The translations under genes and the position numbers were made by a program. Below, piece by piece: positions 11,901 through 19,348 of a stretch of DNA of 37,393 nt. Below the pieces are notes generated by a model. The model saw only the letters and a list, made by a program, of their open reading frames with translations. It had not been told where the DNA came from and did no database searches. Source of the DNA: Bacteroidales bacterium (lineage in GTDB: Bacteria; Bacteroidota; Bacteroidia; Bacteroidales; VadinHA17); assembly GCA_012514255.1 (NCBI GenBank), contig JAAZAP010000118.1, positions 1 through 37,393 of the forward strand, written 5' to 3'. The number at the start of each line of letters is the position of its first letter. The first letter of the stretch is position 1.

Positions 11901-12203
11901 TCAAAGATGGGATATGATTTCTACTTTGGTGATATCATCTCGGCATGCTTTGCTGCCGGCGAGAGGGAGAGGGCCAGGGAGCTGGCATCAGACTATGCAT
12001 CATACTATGAAGAACGGACAGACTACCTTCTTGACCAGAAGCCTTCGGTTTACATGTATGCCGAGGCTGAGATAGCAAACGGAATTCAGATGATGATGCA
12101 GGCTGTGCGTGTTTGTTTTGAAAACGGTGAGACGGACCTTGCCGAAGAGATCAATGTCAGATACAACGAGCTCTACACCCGATATGTGTCATTAAGCCAA
12201 TAG
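8997..12203 (+). CDS. DUF2723 (TMEM260-like) multi-pass membrane glycosyltransferase
   Basis: This 1068-residue integral membrane protein belongs to the DUF2723 family. The N-terminal signature is TIEPTMSLWDCSEFIASAY followed by KLEVGHPPGAPFF, the first-loop acidic plus HPPG motif typical of the family. Human TMEM260, a member of the family, is a protein O-mannosyltransferase, so transfer of a sugar from a lipid donor to an exported acceptor is the likely role; this is inference from family knowledge. About ten to thirteen hydrophobic segments occupy residues 10-340 and 540-640. The rest is soluble, probably periplasmic, and ends with helical TPR-like repeats (LAAEGDTTRAAEVINRCIEL, AGERERARELASDYASYYEE). 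It is divergent from the 6022-8889 gene. Confidence 0.85.
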   Translation: MIKKFRLWDNITGWVVFAVAAFTYLMTIEPTMSLWDCSEFIASAYKLEVGHPPGAPFFMILARFFTFFAGGDVTKAAMMVNAMSGLASALTILFLFWTITHLARRIFLRQESDYSTGTIIAVLGAGVTGALAYAFSDTFWFSAVEGEVYATSSLFTAVVFWAMLRWEDVADEPHADRWIILIAFMMGLSIGVHLLNLLAIPAIVFIWYFRKYEFSWKGFAASIGVSVLLLVVIMYGIIPGIVRVTSGFELFFVNKLGMPFNSGMYIHLVLFIAALLLSVWYSFTHEDGKRGFLFAAATFLLSGLWLLTGKLLLNLVFLAVVIYGAWYLSTRRRVALNTIMTALLVIVIGYSSFAVIVIRSTANPPMNENNPSNPFALLYYLNREQYGQRPLFHGPYYNAPVTDYVKGKPTYNPSDGKYIITNRQTISEHDERFTTIFPRMWSNEPDHIRKYEEYVGTGRKSVRVKDPQTGETTVVRVPTFGQNLSFMFRYQLGFMYFRYFMWNFSGRQNDIQSTGGPINGNWITGIDFLDAPRVGTVKNMPDDMKNAPSRNKYYLLPFILGLAGFLWHFNRDVRNWWIVVLLFVMTGIAIVIYLNQYPNQPRERDYAYAASFYAFTIWIGLGVLALFELIRKVTGLTPAAVIASLLTFATVPALMASENWDDHDRSGRYLGREVAFNYLNSCAPQAILFTGGDNDTFPLWYAQEVEGMRNDVRVCNLMLLNTDWYIDQMKNKAYTSEPLPISLPKELYYDGVNNQVLVLEKVKEPATAREVMKFINSGSEVTKLKYYDEDLWYIPTRTIRIPVDSAKVVANGTVRPEDADKIVPYIDINLKGSWIMKNQLLVIDILAHNDWDRPIYFVTGQHEDALGLEEYFQLEGLAYRLVPIKGANKSWFDYGRIDTDILYENMMNRFSWTNSSDPEVYIDYYHNRTITVIRARLNYSKLAIQLAAEGDTTRAAEVINRCIELFPVSKMGYDFYFGDIISACFAAGERERARELASDYASYYEERTDYLLDQKPSVYMYAEAEIANGIQMMMQAVRVCFENGETDLAEEINVRYNELYTRYVSLSQ

Positions 12204-12224
12204 AAACAAATTACTGATTTTCAA

Positions 12225-12259
12225 CTGCCGACTGCTGACTGCCGATTGCCGACTGACCT
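12225..12259. repeat. Degenerate 7-bp tandem repeat, about five units
   Basis: Five consecutive heptamers occupy the 56-base convergent gap between the DUF2723 gene and the receiver gene: CTGCCGA, CTGCTGA, CTGCCGA, TTGCCGA and CTGACCT. The last unit ends one base before the stop codon of the minus-strand gene. No hairpin with a T-run is present, so it is not a normal terminator. Confidence 0.75.
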
Positions 12260-12664
12260 TCAGTCGTACACCTGGTATGCAGGCCTTGGAGAGAGGTATT
12301 TCTCAAGGATCATATGGATCTTGTCAGGAAAGACCGGCTTGAGGTTATACTCGGTGCATCCGGCTATATATGCCTCATTCTTTGTCTGTTCGGAGTAATA
12401 CGCAGTGATGAGTATCACCGGTGCCGAGCGGTTGACCTGGCGAAATGCCCTTGTACACTCAATACCGTTGATCAGGGGAACGAGGAAATCCATGAAGACA
12501 AGATCAAAGTGTGCCCTGCCCACAGTGATGGCATCCACAAACTCCTTCCCGTTACCATAGACTGATATCTCTGCTCCGGTCTCTTTAAGAAGGGTTTCGT
12601 AATACTTTAATGATGCAGAATCGTCTTCAACGATCGCTATCCTCTTGCCTGTTATGTTTAGCAT
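12260..12664 (-). CDS. Stand-alone response-regulator receiver protein
   Basis: This is a 134-residue CheY-like receiver domain without an output domain. The acidic pair is in AIVEDD (14, 15), the phospho-acceptor Asp is D59 in VFMDF, the switch Thr is T87 in LITAYY, and the conserved Lys is K109 in LKP. A longer in-frame start exists at 12754, but its extra 30 residues resemble no receiver N-terminus, and MLNITGKRIAIVEDD is the classic beginning, so 12664 was chosen. No histidine kinase lies nearby, so the partner is encoded elsewhere. The product may act by protein-protein contact or serve in a phosphorelay. A TATTTTTG box lies upstream on the same strand at 12715-12708, but without a -33 element at the proper distance. 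Confidence 0.87.
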   Translation of the reverse strand: MLNITGKRIAIVEDDSASLKYYETLLKETGAEISVYGNGKEFVDAITVGRAHFDLVFMDFLVPLINGIECTRAFRQVNRSAPVILITAYYSEQTKNEAYIAGCTEYNLKPVFPDKIHMILEKYLSPRPAYQVYD

Positions 12665-12845
12665 TGTGTATAAAGTGAACCCGGGATTATGTTTTCCGAA
12701 CTCAGAGCAAAAATATCCGGCGAGGCAAAACAAGATTAAACATTTCCCCTGCAAATTTCAACTTTAGTAACAACTTATTAACAACAACTTTTTAACAGGA
12801 TATGAATAGCTGTTTAAGACTCAGATAATGAGCCTGTGATGAGGT

Positions 12846-13073
12846 TCAGTAACACTCCCACCGGGTGGTGGTCCCGCCCGCTGTTGAGGGAGGGATGGCC
12901 TTTATTGCAAGGAGTTCCTGGCCACAGTATTCAGCTTCAGTACCCCAGGCAATGGGATTATCATTCTCATAGGTGACCGTCTGGCAGATCTGGCACCCAT
13001 CGTCCAGCAGTTCGCATGAGGTGAATGACCAGCTGATGATAAGAAGAATGATAGTGTATAATAATTTCTTCAT
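12846..13073 (-). CDS. Small lipoprotein, unknown function
   Basis: This 75-residue protein starts with a lipoprotein signal peptide: MKKLLYTIILLIISWSFTSC, with the acylated Cys at 20. The mature part is about 55 residues, has a CQIC pair and one further Cys in YCGQEL, and ends in WECY, so disulfides or metal binding are possible. I do not recognise a family. It is preceded by a good -7 promoter box (13097-13104) and lies divergent to the next gene. No terminator was seen between it and the receiver gene on the same strand, 181 bases downstream. Confidence 0.7.
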   Translation of the reverse strand: MKKLLYTIILLIISWSFTSCELLDDGCQICQTVTYENDNPIAWGTEAEYCGQELLAIKAIPPSTAGGTTTRWECY

Positions 13074-13096
13074 GTGTCACCTTTATGAAACAACGA

Positions 13097-13104
13097 CAAA
13101 GTTA
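13097..13104 (-). promoter_or_regulatory. Candidate -7 box for the small lipoprotein gene
   Basis: On the minus strand, TAACTTTG matches TAnnTTTG exactly, 23 bases upstream of the ATG at 13073. The expected TTTG element about 19 bases further upstream is not present, so the site is only half supported. Confidence 0.4.
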
Positions 13105-13192
13105 AATAAATAGTATTATTACTGTCATGCAGCATTTTTCATAAATTAGTGTCATTATTGTGAACCACGTGAAACCTTAAATCAGTCATAAA

Positions 13193-13621
13193 ATGGAAGA
13201 GAATGCCACATCACCCACAGTTGTGACCGTTGAAGAGAACAGGATGAAGAAGCACGTTAATATTGCAGGAATTCTGCAGATAGTCTTTGGATCGATCCTG
13301 GTGATTGCAGCGCTGGCAATAGCAATCGCATTCGGATTCGTTGACCAGTTTGTTGATGATCCTACCGCACTAAAGGTTCTGGGCATCGTCGGGACGCCGC
13401 TTATAACCCTGTTTCTGCTCTTCGGCGGAGCAATGATCGCAGGCGGAATAGGCCTGTTCTACTGCAGGCCGTGGGCAAGAATACTGACCCTGGTGATGGC
13501 AGCGCTGGGACTGCTCAACGTGCCCATCGGGACACTCAAGGGCGTCTACATCATATGGGTACTGGTACAGTCGGAGACAATCTCCCTGTTTGAAAAGGGA
13601 TGCCCATCGGTGAAAGTCTGA
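13193..13621 (+). CDS. Small membrane protein, unknown function
   Basis: This 142-residue protein has a short polar N-terminus and three or four hydrophobic stretches: about 22-47 (IAGILQIVFGSILVIAALAI), 63-88 (VLGIVGTPLITLFLLFGGAM) and 94-126, the last possibly two segments. It ends in a polar tail, SLFEKGCPSVKV. I do not recognise a family. The annotated ATG gives 17 polar residues before MKKHVN; the internal Mets at 17 and 18 are alternative starts. It is divergent from the lipoprotein gene. A 10-bp inverted repeat spans its stop codon. Confidence 0.7.
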   Translation: MEENATSPTVVTVEENRMKKHVNIAGILQIVFGSILVIAALAIAIAFGFVDQFVDDPTALKVLGIVGTPLITLFLLFGGAMIAGGIGLFYCRPWARILTLVMAALGLLNVPIGTLKGVYIIWVLVQSETISLFEKGCPSVKV

Positions 13622-13645
13622 GAGCCTGAGGTCACACTTTCACCG
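13608..13645. repeat. Perfect 10-bp inverted repeat across a stop codon
   Basis: CGGTGAAAGT at 13608-13617 is the exact reverse complement of ACTTTCACCG at 13636-13645, with an 18-base loop. It spans the stop codon of the small membrane protein gene. There is no T-run after it, so it may be a factor-assisted terminator or an mRNA 3'-end stabilising hairpin. Confidence 0.6.
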
Positions 13646-13661
13646 GGTCTAAATCTCACAG

Positions 13662-13692
13662 TCTGAACAGGCAGACAAAATGATTATTTTTG
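13662..13692 (+). promoter_or_regulatory. Candidate Bacteroidota promoter for ettA
   Basis: TCTG at 13662-13665 (one mismatch to TTTG) is followed after exactly 19 bases by TATTTTTG at 13685-13692, a full match to TAnnTTTG. Transcription would start near 13700, giving an untranslated leader of about 12 bases before the ATG at 13712. A GTCTG/CAGAC inverted repeat (13661-13676) overlaps the -33 element. Confidence 0.6.
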
Positions 13693-13711
13693 TTGTCTAA
13701 CCATCCAGGTC

Positions 13712-15394
13712 ATGGCAGACGATAAGAAGATCATTTTTTCAATGTACAGGGTAAGCAAGAGCTACCCTCCCCACAAACAGGTCATCAGGGATATATCCCT
13801 CTCTTTCTTTCTTGGAGCCAAGATTGGCATCATAGGGCTCAACGGATCCGGTAAATCAACATTGCTGAAAATAATTGCAGGTATTGAAAAAGAGTACCAG
13901 GGCGAGGTTGTCTTCTCTCCCGGTTACACTGTCGGACATCTGGCCCAGGACCCGCTGATGGACGAGAAGCGCACAGTGCGCGAGATTGTTGAGGAGGGGG
14001 CTGCTGATGTGGTGGCTGTACTTAAGGAATACGAGGAGATCAATCTCCGGTTCGGTGAGCCCGAAGTATATGAGAACCCCGATGCCATGGAGAAGCTGAT
14101 GGCCAGGCAGGCAGAACTGCAGGAGAAGATTGAGGCTCTTGACGGGTGGAATCTTGAGCATAAGCTCGAACGGGCCATGGATGCCCTCAACTGTCCTGAT
14201 CCTTCAACCCCGGTGAATATCCTCTCGGGAGGCGAACGCCGCCGCGTGGCACTGTGCCGCCTGCTGCTGCTGGAGCCTGATGTGCTTCTGCTCGACGAAC
14301 CCACCAACCACCTCGATGCCGAGAGCGTTCAGTGGCTCGAGACACACCTGCGCCAGTACAGGGGTACGGTCATCTGCATCACCCATGACAGATACTTCCT
14401 TGACAACGTGGCCGGATGGATACTGGAGCTTGACCGCGGGGAGGGCATCCCCTGGAAAGGCAATTACTCATCATGGCTTGAACAGAAGGCCAAACGTCTT
14501 GAGATGGAGGAGAAGGGTAATGTGAGACGCCGCAAGACACTCGAGCGCGAGCTGGAGTGGGTGCGTATGTCGCCAAAGGCAAGACATGCCAAGTCAAAGG
14601 CGCGACTGAGCGCTTACGAGAACCTGCTCAACCAGGATGTGAAACAGAAGGAGGAGAAGCTGGAGATATTCATTCCCAACGGACCCAGGCTGGGAGACAG
14701 GGTGATTACTGCCCGCGGCGTCACCAAAGCCTTCGGTGATAAAATTCTTTTTGAGGATCTTGATTTTGAACTGCCGCCAAACGGTATAGTTGGCGTCATC
14801 GGTCCCAACGGGGCCGGCAAGACCACCCTCTTCCGGATGATCATGGACCAGGAGAAGGTTGACAGAGGGTCATTCGAAGTCGGCGAGACTGTCACTCTCG
14901 GGTATGTTGAACAGGCTCATGCTTCCATTGACCCTGCAAGGAGCGTGTATGAGGTTATCTCCGGCGGACAGGATGAGATAATGGTAGGCAACAGGCCCGT
15001 CAATGCCAGGGCATATGCAGCACGTTTCAACTTCACCGGCGCTGACCAGGAGAAGAAGTGCGGGGTGCTCTCCGGCGGTGAGCGCAACAGGCTCAACCTG
15101 GCCCTTACTCTCAGGAGCGGGGCCAACGTGCTGCTGCTTGACGAGCCTACCAATGACATTGATGTCAACACCCTGCGTGCACTGGAAGAGGGCCTTGAGA
15201 ATTTCGCGGGTTGCGCTGTCATCATCTCGCACGACCGCTGGTTCCTTGACCGTGTGGCAACACATATCCTGGCTTTTGAGGGCGACTCGCAGGTGGCGTG
15301 GTTTGAGGGTGGTTTTTCAGAGTATGATGAGAACTACCGCAAACGTACCGGTAATGCCGGTCCGGTGCGGTTCAGATATAAAAAATTGTCGTAG
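13712..15394 (+). CDS. ettA: Energy-dependent translational throttle protein EttA (ABC-F ATPase)
   Basis: This is a 560-residue soluble ABC-F protein that binds the ribosomal E site and gates entry into elongation according to ADP/ATP status. It has two ATPase domains without membrane segments: Walker A GLNGSGKST at about 42-50 with signature LSGGERRRVALCRLLL at about 171, and Walker A GPNGAGKTT with signature LSGGERNRLNLAL. Both are followed by LLLDEPTN and by ITHDRYFLD or ISHDRWFLD. The phrases VAGWILELDRGEGIPWKGNY, SSWLEQK and LEWVRMSPKARHAKSKARL (arm and linker) match E. coli EttA very closely, which separates it from Uup and other ABC-F types. It is a single-gene unit with its own promoter. 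Confidence 0.95.
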   Translation: MADDKKIIFSMYRVSKSYPPHKQVIRDISLSFFLGAKIGIIGLNGSGKSTLLKIIAGIEKEYQGEVVFSPGYTVGHLAQDPLMDEKRTVREIVEEGAADVVAVLKEYEEINLRFGEPEVYENPDAMEKLMARQAELQEKIEALDGWNLEHKLERAMDALNCPDPSTPVNILSGGERRRVALCRLLLLEPDVLLLDEPTNHLDAESVQWLETHLRQYRGTVICITHDRYFLDNVAGWILELDRGEGIPWKGNYSSWLEQKAKRLEMEEKGNVRRRKTLERELEWVRMSPKARHAKSKARLSAYENLLNQDVKQKEEKLEIFIPNGPRLGDRVITARGVTKAFGDKILFEDLDFELPPNGIVGVIGPNGAGKTTLFRMIMDQEKVDRGSFEVGETVTLGYVEQAHASIDPARSVYEVISGGQDEIMVGNRPVNARAYAARFNFTGADQEKKCGVLSGGERNRLNLALTLRSGANVLLLDEPTNDIDVNTLRALEEGLENFAGCAVIISHDRWFLDRVATHILAFEGDSQVAWFEGGFSEYDENYRKRTGNAGPVRFRYKKLS

Positions 15395-15415
15395 CCCGTT
15401 ACCAGCCCTCAACGG

Positions 15416-15449
15416 AGCTGTCGTCTCACCCTGTGAGCGGCAGACAGCT
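15416..15449. repeat. Interrupted hairpin downstream of ettA
   Basis: The outer stem AGCTGTC (15416-15422) pairs with GACAGCT (15443-15449), and the inner stem CTCAC (15425-15429) pairs with GTGAG (15433-15437). They are separated by an asymmetric internal loop (GT against CGGCA) and capped by CCT. No T-run follows. It could be the processed 3' end of the ettA mRNA or a small structured RNA. Confidence 0.5.
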
Positions 15450-15527
15450 GCAGCCAGATCATTCCATCTGTAGAAGGCCGGTATAATAAAAATCACCTTA
15501 GCCTTACTGTTATCCTAAAAACAATAA

Positions 15528-15559
15528 CTTCGCAATTCTTTAGCGGAAGGGTTTTTTTT
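15528..15559 (+). terminator. Probable rho-independent terminator before the sulfur module
   Basis: CTTCGC (15528-15533) pairs with GCGGAAG (15543-15549) with one bulged G. The stem is followed by GG and a run of eight T. It lies 134 bases past the ettA stop and 50 bases before the start of the oxidoreductase gene, so it either ends read-through from ettA or acts as an attenuator in the leader of the next operon. Confidence 0.45.
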
Positions 15560-15609
15560 CAAACGCCTCTTCGCCTGGATCTGACACGACGACAATTACA
15601 AAACTCAAT

Positions 15610-17847
15610 ATGGCAACACGCAGGCAATTTATCAGGATCTCAGCCATGGGAGCGGGAGCCGCCATGGCCGGCGCCGCGGGACTGCGGCTGCTCGCCTCGG
15701 AGCTCACTGACGGCCAGAAAGCCACTCTGGCCGCCCTCACCGGCCGCACACCCACATACTGCGAGGTGTGTTTCTGGAAGTGTGCGGGATGGGTTTACAG
15801 GGACGAAAAGGGATCAATAAAAAAGATCATCGGCAACAATGAAGACCAGAACTGCAACGGCCGGTTCTGTCCCCGTGGCACCGGCGGGGTAGGCATGTAC
15901 CACGACGAGGACCGTCTGCGCACCCCTCTCATCCGTACAGAGGAGAGGGGTAAACAGAGCTTTCGCGAGGCAACCTGGGAAGAGGCGTTTGACTACATTG
16001 CAGAAAAGATCAAAGTGATATCTGCCGACCACGGCCCGGAGTGTATAGCACTCTTTACCCACGGCTCGGGAGGCAAATATTTCTCCAACCTTCTGCGTGC
16101 CATGGGGTCACCGCATGTGGCAGCCCCATCCTATGCCCAGTGCCGCGGACCGCGTGAGGTGGCTTTCCAGGCTACCTTCGGCGAGACCGTGGAGAGCCCC
16201 GAGCGTACAGACATACGTGATGCACGCTGCCTGGTACTTATCGGCAGCCACCTGGGTGAGAACATGCATAACGGACAGGTACAGGAGATGTCTGACGCCA
16301 TTGACAAGGGTGCCACTATCATCACCGTTGACCCACGCTTCTCGACAGTGGCCGGCAAGTCCAAATTCTGGCTGCCCATTAAGCCTGCCACGGACCTCGC
16401 CCTGCTGCTGGCCTGGATCAACGTGATCATCAGCGAGGAGATGTATGACAAAGAGTATGTTGAGAAATATACCTACGGCTTTGAATACCTTAAGGAGCAT
16501 GTGAAGAACATGACTCCGGAGTGGGCATACGGCATAACAACCATTGATCCGACAGTAATACGCGAGACTGCCCGCGAGATGGCCAACGCCTCACCTGCAG
16601 TGATAGTCCATCCGGGCCGTCACGTCACCTGGTACGGTGATGATACGCAGCGTCTCAGGGCTGTGGCCATTCTCAACGCCCTGCTGGGCTCATGGGGCAG
16701 GCGCGGTGGCTTCTACCGCCCCGAAACCTTCGTGCTGCCGGAGCCGGAGCATCCGCCATACCCCACGCCCAAGAGGTCATGGAGAACGGAGTTCCCTGAC
16801 ATGTATAAGCTGGCTGACACGGTGCTGGCCAACGGTCTCTGTGATGCAACAATCCCCGATCCCAGTCGCCATTGCCAGTTCCAGGCATGGATAGTCAACG
16901 GCACCAACCTGATTGAGACACTGCCCAACCAGGAGAACACACTCAATGCCATCCAGGCACTTCAGCTTCTGGTGGTGATAGATACCATGCCGATGGAGAT
17001 AACCGGCTGGGCTGATGTGGTCCTGCCGGAGTGCACCTACCTCGAGAGATTCGACGAGCTGCGTACAGGCCCGCACCGCAGGCCGCAGATCGCCCTGCGG
17101 GCACCCGCCGCTGAGCCAATGTATAACACGAAACCGGCTTACTGGATGACCAGGGAGCTGGCAAAGAGGCTTGACCTGATAGACTATTTCCCCTTTGAGA
17201 AACTGGAGGATCAGCTTGACTGGCAGCTGAAACAGGTGGGAAGCAGCCTGGAAGAGATGATGAAAGTGGGTGTCAAAACCTTTGACAGACCCTATGATGA
17301 TCTCTATTTTTACCCCGGCGAGGAGGTGGAGTTCTGGACTCCCACGGGAAAAATAGAGCTTTACTCAACCACCCTTGAGGAGGCTGGTTATGATCCGATG
17401 CCGAAATACACGGCACACGAAGAGCCGCCACCGGGATTCTACCGCCTGAACTACGGCAGGGCCCCTATGCATACCTTCAGTCGCACCGCAAACAATCCCA
17501 ATCTGACTGACCTGATGGAGGAGAACAGCGTGTGGGTCAATCCGCGCGTGGCAAGAGAATGGGGCCTTAGTACAGGTCAGTATGTGCACCTGATGAACCA
17601 GGACGGCAAACGATCTGAGTTCCCCATAAAGGTAAGAGTGACCGAGCGCATCAGGTGGGATTCTGTCTATATGGTTCACGGATTCGGCCATGACCAGAAG
17701 AAATTGCGCCGCTGTTACGGAAAGGGGGCCAGTGATACCAACCTCATCACAAGGGTGCTTGTTGACCCGATCATGGGCGGCACCGGAATGAGGGGCAACT
17801 TTGTGACATTCGTTACTGATCTTGCCGGAGAGGAGGTGATGTCATGA
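15610..17847 (+). CDS. Tat-exported molybdopterin oxidoreductase, Psr/Phs-like catalytic subunit
   Basis: This 745-residue catalytic subunit belongs to the DMSO-reductase superfamily. The N-terminus MATRRQFIRISAMGAGAAMA is a twin-arginine signal, placing the enzyme in the periplasm. A [4Fe-4S] site is formed by C51, C54, C58 and C87 (CEVCFWKC then FCPRG). The likely molybdenum ligand is C178 in SYAQCRGPRE, as in polysulfide and thiosulfate reductases. The C-terminal molybdopterin-dinucleotide domain is present (RTANNPNLTDL, VWVNPRVAREWGL). The sulfur-handling neighbours argue for a polysulfide, thiosulfate, tetrathionate or sulfite substrate; arsenate or another oxyanion cannot be excluded. 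Its stop overlaps the next start by four bases (ATGA), so the two are translationally coupled. Confidence 0.88.
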   Translation: MATRRQFIRISAMGAGAAMAGAAGLRLLASELTDGQKATLAALTGRTPTYCEVCFWKCAGWVYRDEKGSIKKIIGNNEDQNCNGRFCPRGTGGVGMYHDEDRLRTPLIRTEERGKQSFREATWEEAFDYIAEKIKVISADHGPECIALFTHGSGGKYFSNLLRAMGSPHVAAPSYAQCRGPREVAFQATFGETVESPERTDIRDARCLVLIGSHLGENMHNGQVQEMSDAIDKGATIITVDPRFSTVAGKSKFWLPIKPATDLALLLAWINVIISEEMYDKEYVEKYTYGFEYLKEHVKNMTPEWAYGITTIDPTVIRETAREMANASPAVIVHPGRHVTWYGDDTQRLRAVAILNALLGSWGRRGGFYRPETFVLPEPEHPPYPTPKRSWRTEFPDMYKLADTVLANGLCDATIPDPSRHCQFQAWIVNGTNLIETLPNQENTLNAIQALQLLVVIDTMPMEITGWADVVLPECTYLERFDELRTGPHRRPQIALRAPAAEPMYNTKPAYWMTRELAKRLDLIDYFPFEKLEDQLDWQLKQVGSSLEEMMKVGVKTFDRPYDDLYFYPGEEVEFWTPTGKIELYSTTLEEAGYDPMPKYTAHEEPPPGFYRLNYGRAPMHTFSRTANNPNLTDLMEENSVWVNPRVAREWGLSTGQYVHLMNQDGKRSEFPIKVRVTERIRWDSVYMVHGFGHDQKKLRRCYGKGASDTNLITRVLVDPIMGGTGMRGNFVTFVTDLAGEEVMS

Positions 17848-18377
17848 GGTACGCCATGGCTATTGATACGAAGAAGTGTGTTGGTTGCAGCGACTGTGTC
17901 GTGGCATGCCAGACCGAAAACAATGTTCCCATAGGTTTCTGTCGCGACTGGGTTGTTGAGGTTATGGACGGCACCTACCCGCAGCTGGAGATAGAGCTCC
18001 GGTCAGAGAGGTGTAACCATTGCGAGAACCCGCCATGCGTCAGATGCTGTCCCACCGGCGCAAGCCATGTGGCTGAAGGCGGCATAGTGCTGGTAAAACC
18101 AAACAGGTGCATCGGTTGCGGGGCATGCATAGCATCATGTCCCTATGATGCACGCTATCCCCACCCGAAAGGGTATGTAGACAAGTGCACATTCTGTATC
18201 CACCGTGTCAGGGAGGGTATGAAGCCCGCATGTGTGGCCGTATGTCCCACCAAATGCATGTACTTCGGTGACCTTGATGACCCCAACAGCGACGTGAGCG
18301 TAATTCTGAAGAAGCGCAAGCATAAAACCCTCATTCCCGAGGCAGGCACGAAACCGCATCTCTATTTTTTAATCTGA
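17844..18377 (+). CDS. Four-cluster ferredoxin subunit (PsrB/PhsB/NrfC-like)
   Basis: This 177-residue electron-transfer subunit carries sixteen cysteines in four groups that bind four [4Fe-4S] clusters: CVGCSDCVVAC, CNHCENPPCVRCCP, CIGCGACIASCP, and CTFC followed by CVAVCP. It carries electrons between the molybdenum subunit and the membrane subunit. It has no signal peptide of its own and is presumably exported together with the Tat substrate, as known for related complexes. The start codon overlaps the previous stop (ATGA), and the membrane subunit gene begins 7 bases after its stop. Confidence 0.93.
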   Translation: MRYAMAIDTKKCVGCSDCVVACQTENNVPIGFCRDWVVEVMDGTYPQLEIELRSERCNHCENPPCVRCCPTGASHVAEGGIVLVKPNRCIGCGACIASCPYDARYPHPKGYVDKCTFCIHRVREGMKPACVAVCPTKCMYFGDLDDPNSDVSVILKKRKHKTLIPEAGTKPHLYFLI

Positions 18378-18384
18378 CCAGACT

Positions 18385-19326
18385 ATGAATGAAGAACTGA
18401 TCATAAGCGGAAGGGAGAACCTGATGGTTGATCCGCATCTGCATATATGGCACTGGCCCATACCGCTCTACCTCTTTCTGGGCGGACTTGCTGCCGGAGT
18501 GCTCTTCTTTGCGGCACTCTATTACCTGATGGGCAAAGAGAATGAATACCGTTCTGCCGTACGCAGGGTGCCTTTCATAGCGCCTGTAGCACTTGTCATC
18601 GGTCTTGCCGCACTCTTCTATGACCTGAGGCACAAGGCTTTCTTCTGGCAGCTCTACACTACTATCAGGCTTGAGTCGCCCATGTCATGGGGTGCCTGGA
18701 CGCTGCTGGTGATAACCACCGCATCATTCATCTGGTGTGCTCTTCATATCAGGGAGTTTTTCCCCAACTGGGACTGGAAGTACAACTGGCTGAAGGAACT
18801 GGAGAAATTCTTCAATAAGTACAAGAAGCAGCTTGCCTGGGTAATACTTATCTTTGCCATTATTACCGGAGTCTATACCGGGATTCTGCTCTCGGCATTC
18901 AATGCCAGGCCGCTTTGGAACACTTCGGTCCTCGGTCCTCTCTTCCTTGCCTCAGGACTCTCAGCCGGAGCGGCTACCATTGTGCTGGCATCGAAGAACA
19001 GGGAGGAGCGGCTGCTCTTCACAAAGATAGATCTTATAATACTGGGCGTTGAGCTTTTCCTGATAGTGCATATGTTCATGGGTTTCCTCGCCAGCACACA
19101 GGTGCAGATAGAGGCAGCAGGACTCTTCCTGGGCGGGGAATATACCATGGTCTTCTGGATCTTCGTGGTTATGCTGGGTATAATCATTCCGGGTATACTC
19201 GACCTGATGGAGCTCAGGGGCAGGCACATACCCGCAGTGATACCGGGCATACTGGTTCTCTTCGGAAGCCTGATGTTCAGGTTCGTCTTTGTCTTTGCCG
19301 GCCAGGTGAGCCGCTGGTTATACTGA
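18385..19326 (+). CDS. NrfD/PsrC-type quinone-interacting membrane subunit
   Basis: This 313-residue polytopic membrane protein has eight or so hydrophobic segments. The N-terminal HLHIWHWPIPLYLFLGGLAA is the classic NrfD/PsrC beginning, a first helix with a G-rich face. Acidic and aromatic residues at helix ends (FYDLRHKAFFW, ESPMSWGAW) resemble the quinone site of polysulfide reductase. The membrane anchor exchanges electrons between menaquinol and the ferredoxin subunit. It contains no haem-binding histidine pattern that I can recognise. With the two genes before it, it completes an A-B-C molybdoenzyme complex. Confidence 0.9.
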   Translation: MNEELIISGRENLMVDPHLHIWHWPIPLYLFLGGLAAGVLFFAALYYLMGKENEYRSAVRRVPFIAPVALVIGLAALFYDLRHKAFFWQLYTTIRLESPMSWGAWTLLVITTASFIWCALHIREFFPNWDWKYNWLKELEKFFNKYKKQLAWVILIFAIITGVYTGILLSAFNARPLWNTSVLGPLFLASGLSAGAATIVLASKNREERLLFTKIDLIILGVELFLIVHMFMGFLASTQVQIEAAGLFLGGEYTMVFWIFVVMLGIIIPGILDLMELRGRHIPAVIPGILVLFGSLMFRFVFVFAGQVSRWLY

Positions 19327-19348
19327 TCACAACAAAAATCAAGATACA

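Noticed and set aside
12665..12754. Thirty-residue N-terminal extension of the receiver protein
   Set aside because: The extra residues fit no receiver domain and would cover the upstream promoter region; the internal Met gives the standard start.
15482..15490. TATAAT-like sequence before the sulfur module
   Set aside because: Bacteroidota promoters use TAnnTTTG, not TATAAT, and there is no matching upstream element, so no promoter is claimed.
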